Source of the DNA: Verrucomicrobiota bacterium
GTDB taxonomy: Bacteria > Verrucomicrobiota > Kiritimatiellia > RFP12 > UBA1067
Assembly: GCA_016288465.1 (NCBI GenBank)
Contig: JAEEZC010000066.1
Location: forward strand, 1-37,100
Length of the DNA: 37,100 nt
Reading direction: 5' to 3'
Position 1 is the first letter of the stretch. The number at the start of each line of letters is the position of its first letter. This document shows positions 1-8,648 of this stretch, piece by piece. Made by a program: the position numbers and the translations under genes. The notes under the pieces were generated by a model, which saw nothing but the letters and a program-made list of their open reading frames with translations, was not told the DNA's origin and made no database searches.

Positions 1-214
1 AGAAGGAGAAGGGGGTGTATTCTTTTTCTTTGGTTCTTTCTTTTTCTAGGGGGGAGAGGGAACGCGAACGTGTTAGGTTCGTGTTAGGTTCCGTGTTAGG
101 TTTTGTGTTAGGTTTCTGCCTGCTGCGCCAGTAGTGGATTTTCTGGTTGATGGCGTTGCGCTCCCTGACGAGGGATGCGATCTTCGCCGCGATTTCGTCT
201 TGTGTCGTTGCCAT
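1..214 (-). CDS. Partial CDS running off the left edge; accessory/phage-like protein of unknown function (MATTQDEIAAKIASLVRERNAINQKIHYWRSRQKPNTKPNTEPNTNLTRSRSLSPLEKERTKEKEYTPFSF...)
   Basis: My translation of the minus strand from ATG at 214 stays open to base 1; AAGGAG Shine-Dalgarno just upstream (gcatcAAGGAGaaacgcgcaATG). Absent from the ORF track because there is no stop in the window. Confidence 0.6.
   Translation of the reverse strand, partial: MATTQDEIAAKIASLVRERNAINQKIHYWRSRQKPNTKPNTEPNTNLTRSRSLSPLEKERTKEKEYTPFSF
70..116. repeat. Four tandem copies of GTGTTAGGTTC(C/TT), period 11-12 bp
   Basis: gtgttaggttc gtgttaggttcc gtgttaggtttt gtgttaggtttc read directly; encodes KPNT-KPNT-EPNT-N on the minus strand. 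Confidence 0.85.
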
Positions 215-274
215 TGCGCGTTTCTCCTTGATGCGGACCCCGAACCATTCGGGGATCGCGCAATACGCGCAAAA

Positions 275-376
275 TGGACCAATTCTGGACCAATTTCGGA
301 CTGGTCCAGTGCGAAAAAGCCAATAAAAACGGCCCTCAAATCACTTTGAGGGCCTGGACCAAATTTGGACCAATTC
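275..376. promoter_or_regulatory. Array of five TGGACCA boxes (275, 286, inverted 302-308, 355, 366) flanking a hairpin
   Basis: TGGACCAATTC at 275-285, TGGACCAATTT at 286-296, inverted TGGTCCAG at 302-309 (8-bp arm partner CTGGACCA 285-292), TGGACCAAATT at 355-365, TGGACCAATTC at 366-376. Confidence 0.7.
322..354 (-). terminator. Probable intrinsic terminator for the minus-strand HTH-like gene
   Basis: Perfect 10-bp inverted repeat GGCCCTCAAA-tcac-TTTGAGGGCC (331-354); on the minus strand it is followed by GTTTTTATT. Confidence 0.65.
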
Positions 377-388
377 TAGGGTTGTGGA

Positions 389-730
389 CTAACTACGGCA
401 GTGCAGAGGACGGTTTGCGGCGCGGACTTCGCGGGCGGCGATTTTGTCGCCTCTGTATAGCTGAGCCCATGCCGCGAGTATCTTCGCCGAGGAGTTCCGT
501 CCTGGATAATTCGTGTTCTTCGGGTCTTTGTCGAGACGCTTTATGGTCGACGTGCCAAGGCCTGTTATCCTTGCGGCCATCGCAATTGAGATGGTCTTTC
601 TTGTCGAATAGCGCCTGCCTTTTGCCGAAACGTGCGGAATCTCGCCTCTGGGAGGCTTTTTCATTAGATACAGCGTCTTGAACTCGCGGTACTGCGCGTC
701 TGGCACAATGATGCGATCCGCGTCGGACAT
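389..730 (-). CDS. Small hypothetical protein with HTH-like segment (MSDADRIIVPDAQYREFKTLYLMKK...MAARITGLGTSTIKRLDKDPKN...)
   Basis: ORF 389-904; internal ATG at 730 has a good SD (AGAGGAtctctaATG); HTH-like stretch ARITGLGTSTIKRL. Confidence 0.5.
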   Translation of the reverse strand: MSDADRIIVPDAQYREFKTLYLMKKPPRGEIPHVSAKGRRYSTRKTISIAMAARITGLGTSTIKRLDKDPKNTNYPGRNSSAKILAAWAQLYRGDKIAAREVRAANRPLHCRS

Positions 731-1026
731 TAGAGATCCTCTCATGTGCATGAGACATTGCGACGCGAACGCGTAACGATCGGCAAGTTGTACCTCGTCT
801 GGTGTTGTCGCAGCAGGGCATAACATGCTAAAAACGGTCGCTAAAACCGCAATCATGCGCTTTATGTTCCTTAGCGTGAGTATGTATACCCCCTTGATCT
901 TCATCTGGTTGCGAAGTATACCAAATCGCCATTATCGGCACAAGGCGCGAAGTCCAGAATTCATCATTTTTCCGTCGGAAAAGATTGGGGACTTCTCTCG
1001 CGCGCATCATACAGCAACCGAATTTT

Positions 1027-1035
1027 TGGTATAAT
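1027..1035 (+). promoter_or_regulatory. Extended -10 TGGTATAAT, upstream of the MBOAT operon
   Basis: Motif match. Confidence 0.7.
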
Positions 1036-1124
1036 AAGCGCCTATGGAAAGACTGATTCATAGATAAATTAGAGAAAATCTTCGGCTTCGTGGTTCCAAA
1101 TCAAGTTGTAGGTTGTAGACAGAA

Positions 1125-2558
1125 ATGCTCTTTACCAGTTTAGAGTTTCTTTTCCTTTTTCTTCCCGTAACCTTTGGGGTTTATTATCTGCTGCCTTCTT
1201 GGAAGGGACTCAAGAATTATTGGCTGCTTTTTGCCAGTCTTGTGTTTTATGCATGGGGGGAGCCGACTTTTGTCTTTGTGATGCTTCTGTCGATCGTGTT
1301 CAATTACTGCGCGGCGGTTGTTATCTCCATCTTCAAAGATCGGTTGCATATCGCGCGCCTGTTCCTGTGGCTTTCAATACTCGGGAATCTGTCGATCATC
1401 GGACTTTGGAAATATGCAAACTTCATCACCGAGACAATCAGAGCGTGGTTTCCGGCTCTTCACGGGATTGTCCCTCAGACAAGTTTTGTCTTGCCGATCG
1501 GCATCTCCTTTTTCACATTTCAGGCGATGAGCTATGTGATTGACGTTTATCGGGGAACTGTCGGCGTTCAGAAGAATCCATTCTTCCTTGCTCTTTACAT
1601 TGCACTCTTCCCCCAGCTGATAGCAGGGCCGATTGTCAGATATTCCACGGTGTGTGATCAGATAATGAGCAGGCGTACGACCTGGGATCTGTTTTCCTCC
1701 GGTGTCATGCGCTTTCTTGTTGGGTTCAGCAAGAAGATGCTCCTCGCCAATCTTTTCGCCGTTACAGCGGACAAGTATTTCGCGGCGAGAGAGCTGAGCG
1801 TTTGCGGTGCGTGGTTGGGAGCCGTTGCCTATACGTTGCAGATTTTCTTCGATTTCAGCGGATACTCCGATATGGCTATCGGATTAGGGAGAATGTTCGG
1901 GTTCAGGTTTCTGGAGAACTTCGATTATCCCTATATCTCAAAGTCAATCACCGAATTCTGGCGAAGGTGGCACATGTCGCTTGGCAGCTGGTTCCGCGAC
2001 TATCTCTACTTTCCGCTGGGCGGCTCCCGCGTGTCGTCGAAAATGCGCCTTGTCTTTAACCTTTCGGTTGTGTGGTTCGCGACCGGCGTCTGGCATGGCG
2101 CAAACTGGACGTTCATTCTCTGGGGCGTTCTTTACGGGGTACTCATTGTTGTCGAGAAACTGACTGGACTGCCAAAAAGAATTGATCGGAATATGGTTTC
2201 CAGGGCAGCGGGGTGGTTCGGCACGATGTTCTTCGTGATTCTTGGCTGGGTGCTTTTCCGTTCCGTGAATTTGGCGTCTGCCAAGTGTTATCTTGGTGCG
2301 ATGTTTGGGTTTGGCTCTTGCGGGTTCCTAGACGACAAGACAATTTTCGAGTTTGGTGAGATTAAAGTCGTCCTTCTATTCGGCTTGTTGGCGAGTGTCC
2401 CGCTTCTTGACATGGTGAAGAGTCGGATGAATCGCCATCCAGTGTTGCAGGACTGTTTGCATGCAATCGGCGGTGTTGTGTTGATTCTGTTGTTTGTGGT
2501 GGGCGTCTCCTACTTGTCTATGAACGCTCATAATCCGTTTATCTATTTCAATTTCTAA
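1125..2558 (+). CDS. MBOAT family O-acyltransferase (AlgI-like)
   Basis: MLFTSLEFLFLFLPVTFGVYYLLP start, multi-pass, ...FWRRWHMSLGSWFRDYLYFPLGGS...GVWHGANWTFILWG... typical MBOAT/AlgI motifs. Confidence 0.95.
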   Translation: MLFTSLEFLFLFLPVTFGVYYLLPSWKGLKNYWLLFASLVFYAWGEPTFVFVMLLSIVFNYCAAVVISIFKDRLHIARLFLWLSILGNLSIIGLWKYANFITETIRAWFPALHGIVPQTSFVLPIGISFFTFQAMSYVIDVYRGTVGVQKNPFFLALYIALFPQLIAGPIVRYSTVCDQIMSRRTTWDLFSSGVMRFLVGFSKKMLLANLFAVTADKYFAARELSVCGAWLGAVAYTLQIFFDFSGYSDMAIGLGRMFGFRFLENFDYPYISKSITEFWRRWHMSLGSWFRDYLYFPLGGSRVSSKMRLVFNLSVVWFATGVWHGANWTFILWGVLYGVLIVVEKLTGLPKRIDRNMVSRAAGWFGTMFFVILGWVLFRSVNLASAKCYLGAMFGFGSCGFLDDKTIFEFGEIKVVLLFGLLASVPLLDMVKSRMNRHPVLQDCLHAIGGVVLILLFVVGVSYLSMNAHNPFIYFNF

Positions 2559-2563
2559 GGTGA

Positions 2564-4111
2564 TTGAAGATGTGCAGGAGGTTTATCATCGGCTTGTCTC
2601 TTCTTTGGCTCCTTCTTGTCGTCGCATGGTCATTTATGACGACAAAGGAGATCAAGGGATTGTCGGAAGGGTCTGCTTTTTCGGTGACGAATCTGACCAA
2701 ACGGCTTCATAGCCAGATGCTAGGCAACCTCTGGCACAAGGACGAGTTAATAGACGTCAATGGAGGATGGACGAGAATTCTTGACAAGCGGATGTGCAAT
2801 GGTGCACTTAAGCTCAATAACGGCTATATATCTCGCGTGATGTCGCGAACGTATGTAAAAGGGGCGGCTTCAAGAATGAACTCTTTGGCATCGCTCTGCC
2901 GAAAGATTGGGGTCGAGTGTCTTTTTGTCATGTCACCTAGCAAGATAGATGTCAAGAAGTCGTTGCTTCCCGTCGGTGGACCTGCGGAATTCTCAAACGA
3001 CAATGCGGATGCATTCCTCAAGCTGTTGACGGACGTAGACGTTGTTGACACGCGAAAGATCATCTCGGCAACTGCAGATGACGTCACGCGGTACTATTCC
3101 AAGACAGATCATCATTGGAATTTTGAGGGCGCGTTCAAGGCTTTTCAGACAATAGCGCCGAAGATGCTTTCGATGCTTGGCGAGAATGCCGATTGCGCCA
3201 ATCTACAGCAGCTTGACGAGAAGAACTGGGACAAAGTTGGCCTTGGGCGTCCGTTCCTTGGATCGGTAGGAAGGCGAACAGGATGCTGGTTTGCGGGGAT
3301 GGACGAGAACGTGTCGTACCTTCTACCGAGATTCGACACTGAACTGTCAATTATGATTCCACGACACCAGATGTTTCTTCACGGGATTTTCCGGGACACG
3401 TGGATTTTTAGAGAGAATCTTGCAACCCCGGTTTCATGGCAACAAGACAGAGGATACAGTGTTTATGGTCATGATTTTCCGGAAATGTTCATATACAATT
3501 CCCGTGCGCCAGTAAAAAAGCGGATTCTAATCATCAAGGATAGTTTTGCCATTCCCGTTTATGCCTTTCTATCGACCATATTCAGCGAAATAGTCGTTTT
3601 TGATTTGCGACATAATGTGAGTGTTGATGTTGGAAATTACATTCAATCGTTTAAGCCGCATTTAATTGGCGTTATGTATGGCTCAGGGGTGTTGCGCGAA
3701 GGTCCTATGTTTGGTTTCGGGGATTGTAAGCTAAAGAAGACGGCGATAGTTAAAGAAACTCGGCAACTTCGGATAGCAGCCAAGCCATCCATGTACAACT
3801 GTGCGACGCTAACCGGAAATTTAAAACCTGGAAGCCATGTTAGTTGCTCAGTTCGGAAAATTGACATTACGGAAGGTGGCGCCCGATTCGCCACGGTTGC
3901 GCTTTATGAACGAACACGGAAGAAGATAATTGTTGCGCACTATTTTGAATTCGGACGTGGCGCTCCTCAGACGTTTTGCGCCGACGTTCCGAACGTTGAC
4001 GGGTGTTATCAGTTAGTCGTTTTTGCGGGTGAACGCGGCAAGACAGCTGGTAATTCTGTAGTTCTTCATGGTGTTTCACTGGAAAGTCTAGAGAAACTCA
4101 CGGATGAATGA
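2564..4111 (+). CDS. AlgJ/AlgX-like SGNH-type, DHHW-family protein (polysaccharide O-acetylation partner)
   Basis: N-terminal TM segment, YYSKTDHHWNFEGAF motif, immediately downstream of the MBOAT gene. Confidence 0.85.
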   Translation: MKMCRRFIIGLSLLWLLLVVAWSFMTTKEIKGLSEGSAFSVTNLTKRLHSQMLGNLWHKDELIDVNGGWTRILDKRMCNGALKLNNGYISRVMSRTYVKGAASRMNSLASLCRKIGVECLFVMSPSKIDVKKSLLPVGGPAEFSNDNADAFLKLLTDVDVVDTRKIISATADDVTRYYSKTDHHWNFEGAFKAFQTIAPKMLSMLGENADCANLQQLDEKNWDKVGLGRPFLGSVGRRTGCWFAGMDENVSYLLPRFDTELSIMIPRHQMFLHGIFRDTWIFRENLATPVSWQQDRGYSVYGHDFPEMFIYNSRAPVKKRILIIKDSFAIPVYAFLSTIFSEIVVFDLRHNVSVDVGNYIQSFKPHLIGVMYGSGVLREGPMFGFGDCKLKKTAIVKETRQLRIAAKPSMYNCATLTGNLKPGSHVSCSVRKIDITEGGARFATVALYERTRKKIIVAHYFEFGRGAPQTFCADVPNVDGCYQLVVFAGERGKTAGNSVVLHGVSLESLEKLTDE

Positions 4112-4198
4112 AGGGATGTGCTCGCCATACAACGTCTTCCAGGCTTTTGCGCGTGGCGCCTCAAGTGCTCGGCAATATTCCCCAACGGTGGAGATGTT
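4088..4198 (-). pseudogene. Possible C-terminal gene remnant NISTVGEYCRALEAPRAKAWKTLYGEHIPSFIREFL*
   Basis: My manual minus-strand translation; protein-like, no start codon, bounded upstream by TAG at 4199-4201; not in the ORF track. Confidence 0.35.
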
Positions 4199-4262
4199 CT
4201 AGTAACTGAAGCCCTATTTTCGAACCATAACCAGCTTTACTATAAAGACAAAAGGATAAGCA

Positions 4263-5351
4263 ATGAAAGATCGGATCTACGCGATAGACTTTATTAGATG
4301 GTTGTTGGCGTTGGCTATAGTTTATTTTCATATTTTGCATGCGAGTATTATTCCGTATGTGCCCAAAGAAAGCGTGTATCTGCATTTGCGTGATTTATCT
4401 GATTACGCGGCTGTTATTGTTGAATGCTTTTTTATTTTGAGTGGGTTTTTCTTTGCAAAGACATTTTGCCGTCATTCAGCTGTTTCTATGTATGATTTTG
4501 CTAAACACAGATTTATCCGGCTTTGGCCTGTCCTAGCGTTTTACTTCATTGTCATGTTAGTTTTCTTTGGTGGAAGTTTTTATCAGACGATTTACAATCT
4601 CGCCTTTCTTCAATGTGTGGGGCTTACGGCAGATATGCATGGCATAACTTGGTATGTCTCACCTCTTTTTTGGGCATCATTGTTTTATTTCGCCCTTTTT
4701 AAGTGCATAACTACGACACAACGGCGCAATTTGGTAATTGGGATTATAGTATATTTAGGATATATGGCCAATATGGTTGCGGTGAAAGGTGGCTTCTCTA
4801 GAGTCGTAGTGTATGGCATCGTGTCGCTTGCGCTTGCGAGGGCTTTAGCGGGAATGGGTATGGGGATATTGTTTTTCGAGTGGAGCAAGGCAATGCACGA
4901 ACAAAGGAAAGAAGACCGTGCGCATAATGGAGTGTCAGCTGTTGTTTGCTCGTCGATTGAGTTGTCTTCTATTGCGCTGCTCGCGATTGATTTCTTTTAC
5001 AAGCCTCTAGCGAATCGGAATCAGTTCATTGTCGTAATCGCATTCTCTCTTCTACTCTTGACAATGTCGTTAGGTGATGGTGTTGTGTATCGCGCCATTA
5101 ACCGGAAATGGCTTGGATATTTGGGACGATATTCTTATTCGGTTTATGTAATGCAGTCAGTAAGTTTTGGGCTTCTTGCTAAGATATTTTGGGGCCGCAA
5201 TAAAGCTTTTGTTGCGGAGAATCCAGCCGTTACTATCTTTTTTTCTGTCATGGTGTCAACTTTAGTCGGAATCGTTGTTTATCATCTTGTAGAACGGCCG
5301 TCAATTCGGCTGTATGCAGAGCTGATTCAAAACCGCCGCAAAACCACCTGA
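4263..5351 (+). CDS. Acyltransferase family 3 (OafA/YrhL-like) membrane protein
   Basis: MKDRIYAIDFIRWLLALAIVYFHILHA..., ECFFILSGFFFAKTF, multi-TM, C-terminal YHLVERPSIRLY. Confidence 0.93.
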   Translation: MKDRIYAIDFIRWLLALAIVYFHILHASIIPYVPKESVYLHLRDLSDYAAVIVECFFILSGFFFAKTFCRHSAVSMYDFAKHRFIRLWPVLAFYFIVMLVFFGGSFYQTIYNLAFLQCVGLTADMHGITWYVSPLFWASLFYFALFKCITTTQRRNLVIGIIVYLGYMANMVAVKGGFSRVVVYGIVSLALARALAGMGMGILFFEWSKAMHEQRKEDRAHNGVSAVVCSSIELSSIALLAIDFFYKPLANRNQFIVVIAFSLLLLTMSLGDGVVYRAINRKWLGYLGRYSYSVYVMQSVSFGLLAKIFWGRNKAFVAENPAVTIFFSVMVSTLVGIVVYHLVERPSIRLYAELIQNRRKTT

Positions 5352-5550
5352 CATATGGTTTCGGTAGCGCAAGCCTTTGCTTAACAATGCGACACTCTTT
5401 AGCCGCTGAAAGACTTAAGTAAGATTCGTGGCTTGCCCAGACATTCCTCGTTTGCATTGAGAATTCCAATGCGTTGATGAAATCGCAGCACAGCTTTTCT
5501 AGAGAATAGGTGTCGTTTACTAAAAGCGTGTAGCCGAACCTTTTTACCAT
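5248..5550 (-). pseudogene. Short ORF coupled to the upstream GT gene, overlapping the acyltransferase 3' end antisense; possible N-terminal gene remnant
   Basis: ATGGTAA overlap with the stop of the 5544-8627 CDS; MVKRFGYTLLVNDTYSLEKLCCDFINALEFSMQTRNVWASHESYLSL...; its last ~100 bp are antisense to the acyltransferase. Confidence 0.35.
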
Positions 5551-8500
5551 GTTGTCTTAGATCCGAAGAGCCGCATCACCTTGCCTATTGCATGCTTTAC
5601 GGTATACTTGAAGCCATTCTCCCTAAGGCACTTCACGCCGCCCCAGGCCTTTCTTGCCGGCCAGGTTATGAACATGCCGGTACGATAGGCCTCAGAATGC
5701 GTGAGCCTAAATACTTCTGCCCGCAAACGCTCGAGTTCACTTTTGTGTCGTGCTGATTCGATGTCGAGCTTAGACAACTGTGCCTTTAATTTCTTGGCAA
5801 CAGAGGAAGCTTCATTGAACTGGCGTCGCATTTCTTGACCGTACGCGCCTTGCGAAGCGATACGCCCTAGCGTTTGAAGCATGTATTCCTGCAAAAAGGG
5901 CAAAACGTCTTCATTTTCTGCAATGTCTTTGAAAAGACGGCATGTTGGCCAGCCTACATCGCCGGGCATTGTGTCTGCGACGCCCATCCTTTCGAATCCG
6001 CTATTTCTTAGATTCCCATACAGCTCCATGAACGCAGCTGATGTGGTAAAAGATGTCAATCTGTTAACGCATTGTGTTATGACGAATCGTTTGTAGCTAG
6101 CCTCAAAACGCGAATACAGATTGTTGGCGACAAGTCTGTCGTAAAGGGCGATGAAGGAATCCTCAATGGAGGTAGGCGCTTTATCGGCTATGGCAAGATA
6201 TTCACGGGATCTCAGTGCAGCTTTGTGATACAGGGCTTTGTTCACAATGCCAATTTTGGACGCTTCGACCAGGACGGCCATTGCCATGAACAAATCATCG
6301 TCATTTGGCACAGCTGGGAAGGCAATGTGACGCGTCTTAAGGAACTCGCGCCGTATAAGACGCGTTCCTAGCAGGTTGCCCATATCGTCTAAGAACGTGT
6401 TGTATGGGGCCTCTGGAGTGAAGCCTTGCGGAAGGTCGACAATCTTCTTGGGGAAGCATCGTGATTCCTCTGTCTTCCCCGAATCAGCGTTGTATGTCTG
6501 GCTTCCACAGGCTACTACATCGCAGGAGAATCGCTCAGCGCACTCGAACATCTCCTTCAGGAGGTTTTTGTCACAGAAGGATGTCGTGTCCAAAAACAAT
6601 ACATACTTGCCTTTCGCGATTGACAGGCCGGTGTTGCGCACAGATGCCAGTGTGCTGCGGACTCGAGGAAAGACTCCAATGCGAACGTCTTTTGACGCGA
6701 ATTTGCGCAAGACTGGCATTGGATCGTCGGTCGACCCGTTGTCCAGACAAATCACTTCAAAGTTTGCATGTGTCTGCGCAGTCAGGGACGACAGACATTT
6801 CTCAAGGAAGACAGTTGCATTGTTGATTGGCAATACCACGGAAACGTCAGGGATGCCTGCGGCGCGAACAGGAATGTCTGGTGCAAGATTGTTGTCCGTT
6901 ATCTCCGCATCCCTGGAATCGTGCCATATCTTCTGCAACACCCCAGACGTTCCAGGGAAAGCCTTGTCGCAGTACTCGACAACATTTGCGATCTGTCGGT
7001 CATTGCCGCCGGACATGACATTGCTTTCCCAAAGCGCGTTCTCCTGCGTTCCGTCTACGACTTTTAGGACGCATTTGCGATGGCTGGGGTTTACGACAGA
7101 TATGCCGGCAGCAGCGGTAATCATCTTCATCCATACATCATCGGCATGCGGACATACCTTCATGAAGACGTCATGATCGAGCGCTGAAGGGGGCACGACA
7201 TGCGGAGGATAAAGGACCCCAGCTCCGGTAGTCGCGAAAAGGGCTGTGTTCGGACGATTTACATAGTCGACGCACGTCATTCGCCAGGTTTTGTATGGCA
7301 TGAGCTGGCCATCGGGCGAGAACGTCATAAGGTGCGTTCGCAGGGCGCTTATGCATTTAGGGAAGCGAAGATACGAACGATAGAGCGTCGAGACGAGATC
7401 GTTGGGACAGACAAGGTCATCGTCCACAGTGATGACTATTGCATCTGGATTTTCCCGCAGAACATAGCAGTACTTCTTATGTGCTCCCAGATCTCGATCC
7501 GCCCAGCCAATCTCAACGCCTTGTGGAATTAGGTTGAGAAGGCTCTCGGGAAGGCCCCTTTCGAGTGAGGGGAATTGGTCTCGGGCAAGCCAAAGGATTA
7601 TCCGGTCTGGCCGCAGCGTTTGTGCGAGTATCGATTCCAAAGCGACATGGACCTTGTCTATTCGTGCAGGAAAGCTAGTTAGGGAGACTATTAGTGGGCG
7701 CTCCACGTCTGCCATGTCTTTGTAGTTGAACAAACAGACGCCGTCTGTTGGTTCGACGCGTACGAGCGGCACTGGCCCGAACGGAGACAGTCCGTAAGCC
7801 TTCTCCCATTCCTCGCCGAGAGGAGTGCCGGAGACTTTCCACGGCTTCTCTTTTGACGAATAGTGTATGACGGCAGCATCGTCCAACAATTCGGAAAAAC
7901 CGCGATATGTTGTTGAGAAGGTCTTGTTGAGCAGCGAAAATCTAAACGAACCAGCTGCATAGGCTCGAACAAGATTGACAAAAAGGCAGTTGTATCTGAT
8001 AGGAAGCGGCAGTACGGATCCGTCGAAAACGAGGTTGAATATGTTCTGATCCATCAAGGAAGCGTCCGTCGATTTCCGCTTCGCTTCCACGAGCTTCTCC
8101 GCATACTTGCCGTCTCGCATCTTCTTGAGATTGAGCAGCATGATGCCGGAGTTGAAATATGTCTTGACGGCACGCAGTATTGGACGCGACGAGTACATGA
8201 TTCCTGTGTCAGGAACCGCTGCTACAATGTTTTCCCCAAGATCTGTGTTGTAAAGGTCGAGCATGTCGTGACGAAAAACGACATCGCCGTCTGCATATAG
8301 CACTTTGTCAAGGTGGGACAATGTGTCGCCTAGGAAGAACTTTAGCAATGCTGCAGGAGTTGCTACGCACATCGAGCCGGGAACTGCAGTGTGGAGCGAC
8401 CGCAACTCGGCCGCGGACTTTCGTACCACTACGATATTAAAGTTATCGCGGCAAAGACCCTTGAACACACGCTCGTTCTCTTCGGACAGTTCGTCGGCAA

Positions 8501-8627
8501 TCACGTATACGTTGCATTTTGTTGACGATTGTTTGCTCACGGCCAGCGACGTAATCGCGACAACTGTCGGCATGACATAGTTGTTGTCGCATATGAAGCA
8601 AATCTCAAGCGTGGAATTACTTGTCAT
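5544..8627 (-). CDS. Multi-domain glycosyltransferase: GT8-like + middle glycosyltransferase-like module + GT2 + C-terminal coiled coil
   Basis: GT8-like YADGDVVFRHDMLDLY; middle module VSLTSFPARIDKVHVALESILAQTLRPDRIILWLA...VITVDDDLVCP; GT2 VSVVLPINNATVFLEKCLSSLTAQTHANFEVICLDNGSTDD. ATG at 8627 has SD GGAGAAAGAG. Confidence 0.9.
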   Translation of the reverse strand: MTSNSTLEICFICDNNYVMPTVVAITSLAVSKQSSTKCNVYVIADELSEENERVFKGLCRDNFNIVVVRKSAAELRSLHTAVPGSMCVATPAALLKFFLGDTLSHLDKVLYADGDVVFRHDMLDLYNTDLGENIVAAVPDTGIMYSSRPILRAVKTYFNSGIMLLNLKKMRDGKYAEKLVEAKRKSTDASLMDQNIFNLVFDGSVLPLPIRYNCLFVNLVRAYAAGSFRFSLLNKTFSTTYRGFSELLDDAAVIHYSSKEKPWKVSGTPLGEEWEKAYGLSPFGPVPLVRVEPTDGVCLFNYKDMADVERPLIVSLTSFPARIDKVHVALESILAQTLRPDRIILWLARDQFPSLERGLPESLLNLIPQGVEIGWADRDLGAHKKYCYVLRENPDAIVITVDDDLVCPNDLVSTLYRSYLRFPKCISALRTHLMTFSPDGQLMPYKTWRMTCVDYVNRPNTALFATTGAGVLYPPHVVPPSALDHDVFMKVCPHADDVWMKMITAAAGISVVNPSHRKCVLKVVDGTQENALWESNVMSGGNDRQIANVVEYCDKAFPGTSGVLQKIWHDSRDAEITDNNLAPDIPVRAAGIPDVSVVLPINNATVFLEKCLSSLTAQTHANFEVICLDNGSTDDPMPVLRKFASKDVRIGVFPRVRSTLASVRNTGLSIAKGKYVLFLDTTSFCDKNLLKEMFECAERFSCDVVACGSQTYNADSGKTEESRCFPKKIVDLPQGFTPEAPYNTFLDDMGNLLGTRLIRREFLKTRHIAFPAVPNDDDLFMAMAVLVEASKIGIVNKALYHKAALRSREYLAIADKAPTSIEDSFIALYDRLVANNLYSRFEASYKRFVITQCVNRLTSFTTSAAFMELYGNLRNSGFERMGVADTMPGDVGWPTCRLFKDIAENEDVLPFLQEYMLQTLGRIASQGAYGQEMRRQFNEASSVAKKLKAQLSKLDIESARHKSELERLRAEVFRLTHSEAYRTGMFITWPARKAWGGVKCLRENGFKYTVKHAIGKVMRLFGSKTTW

Positions 8628-8648
8628 CTCTTTCTCCGTCAATAGCAA

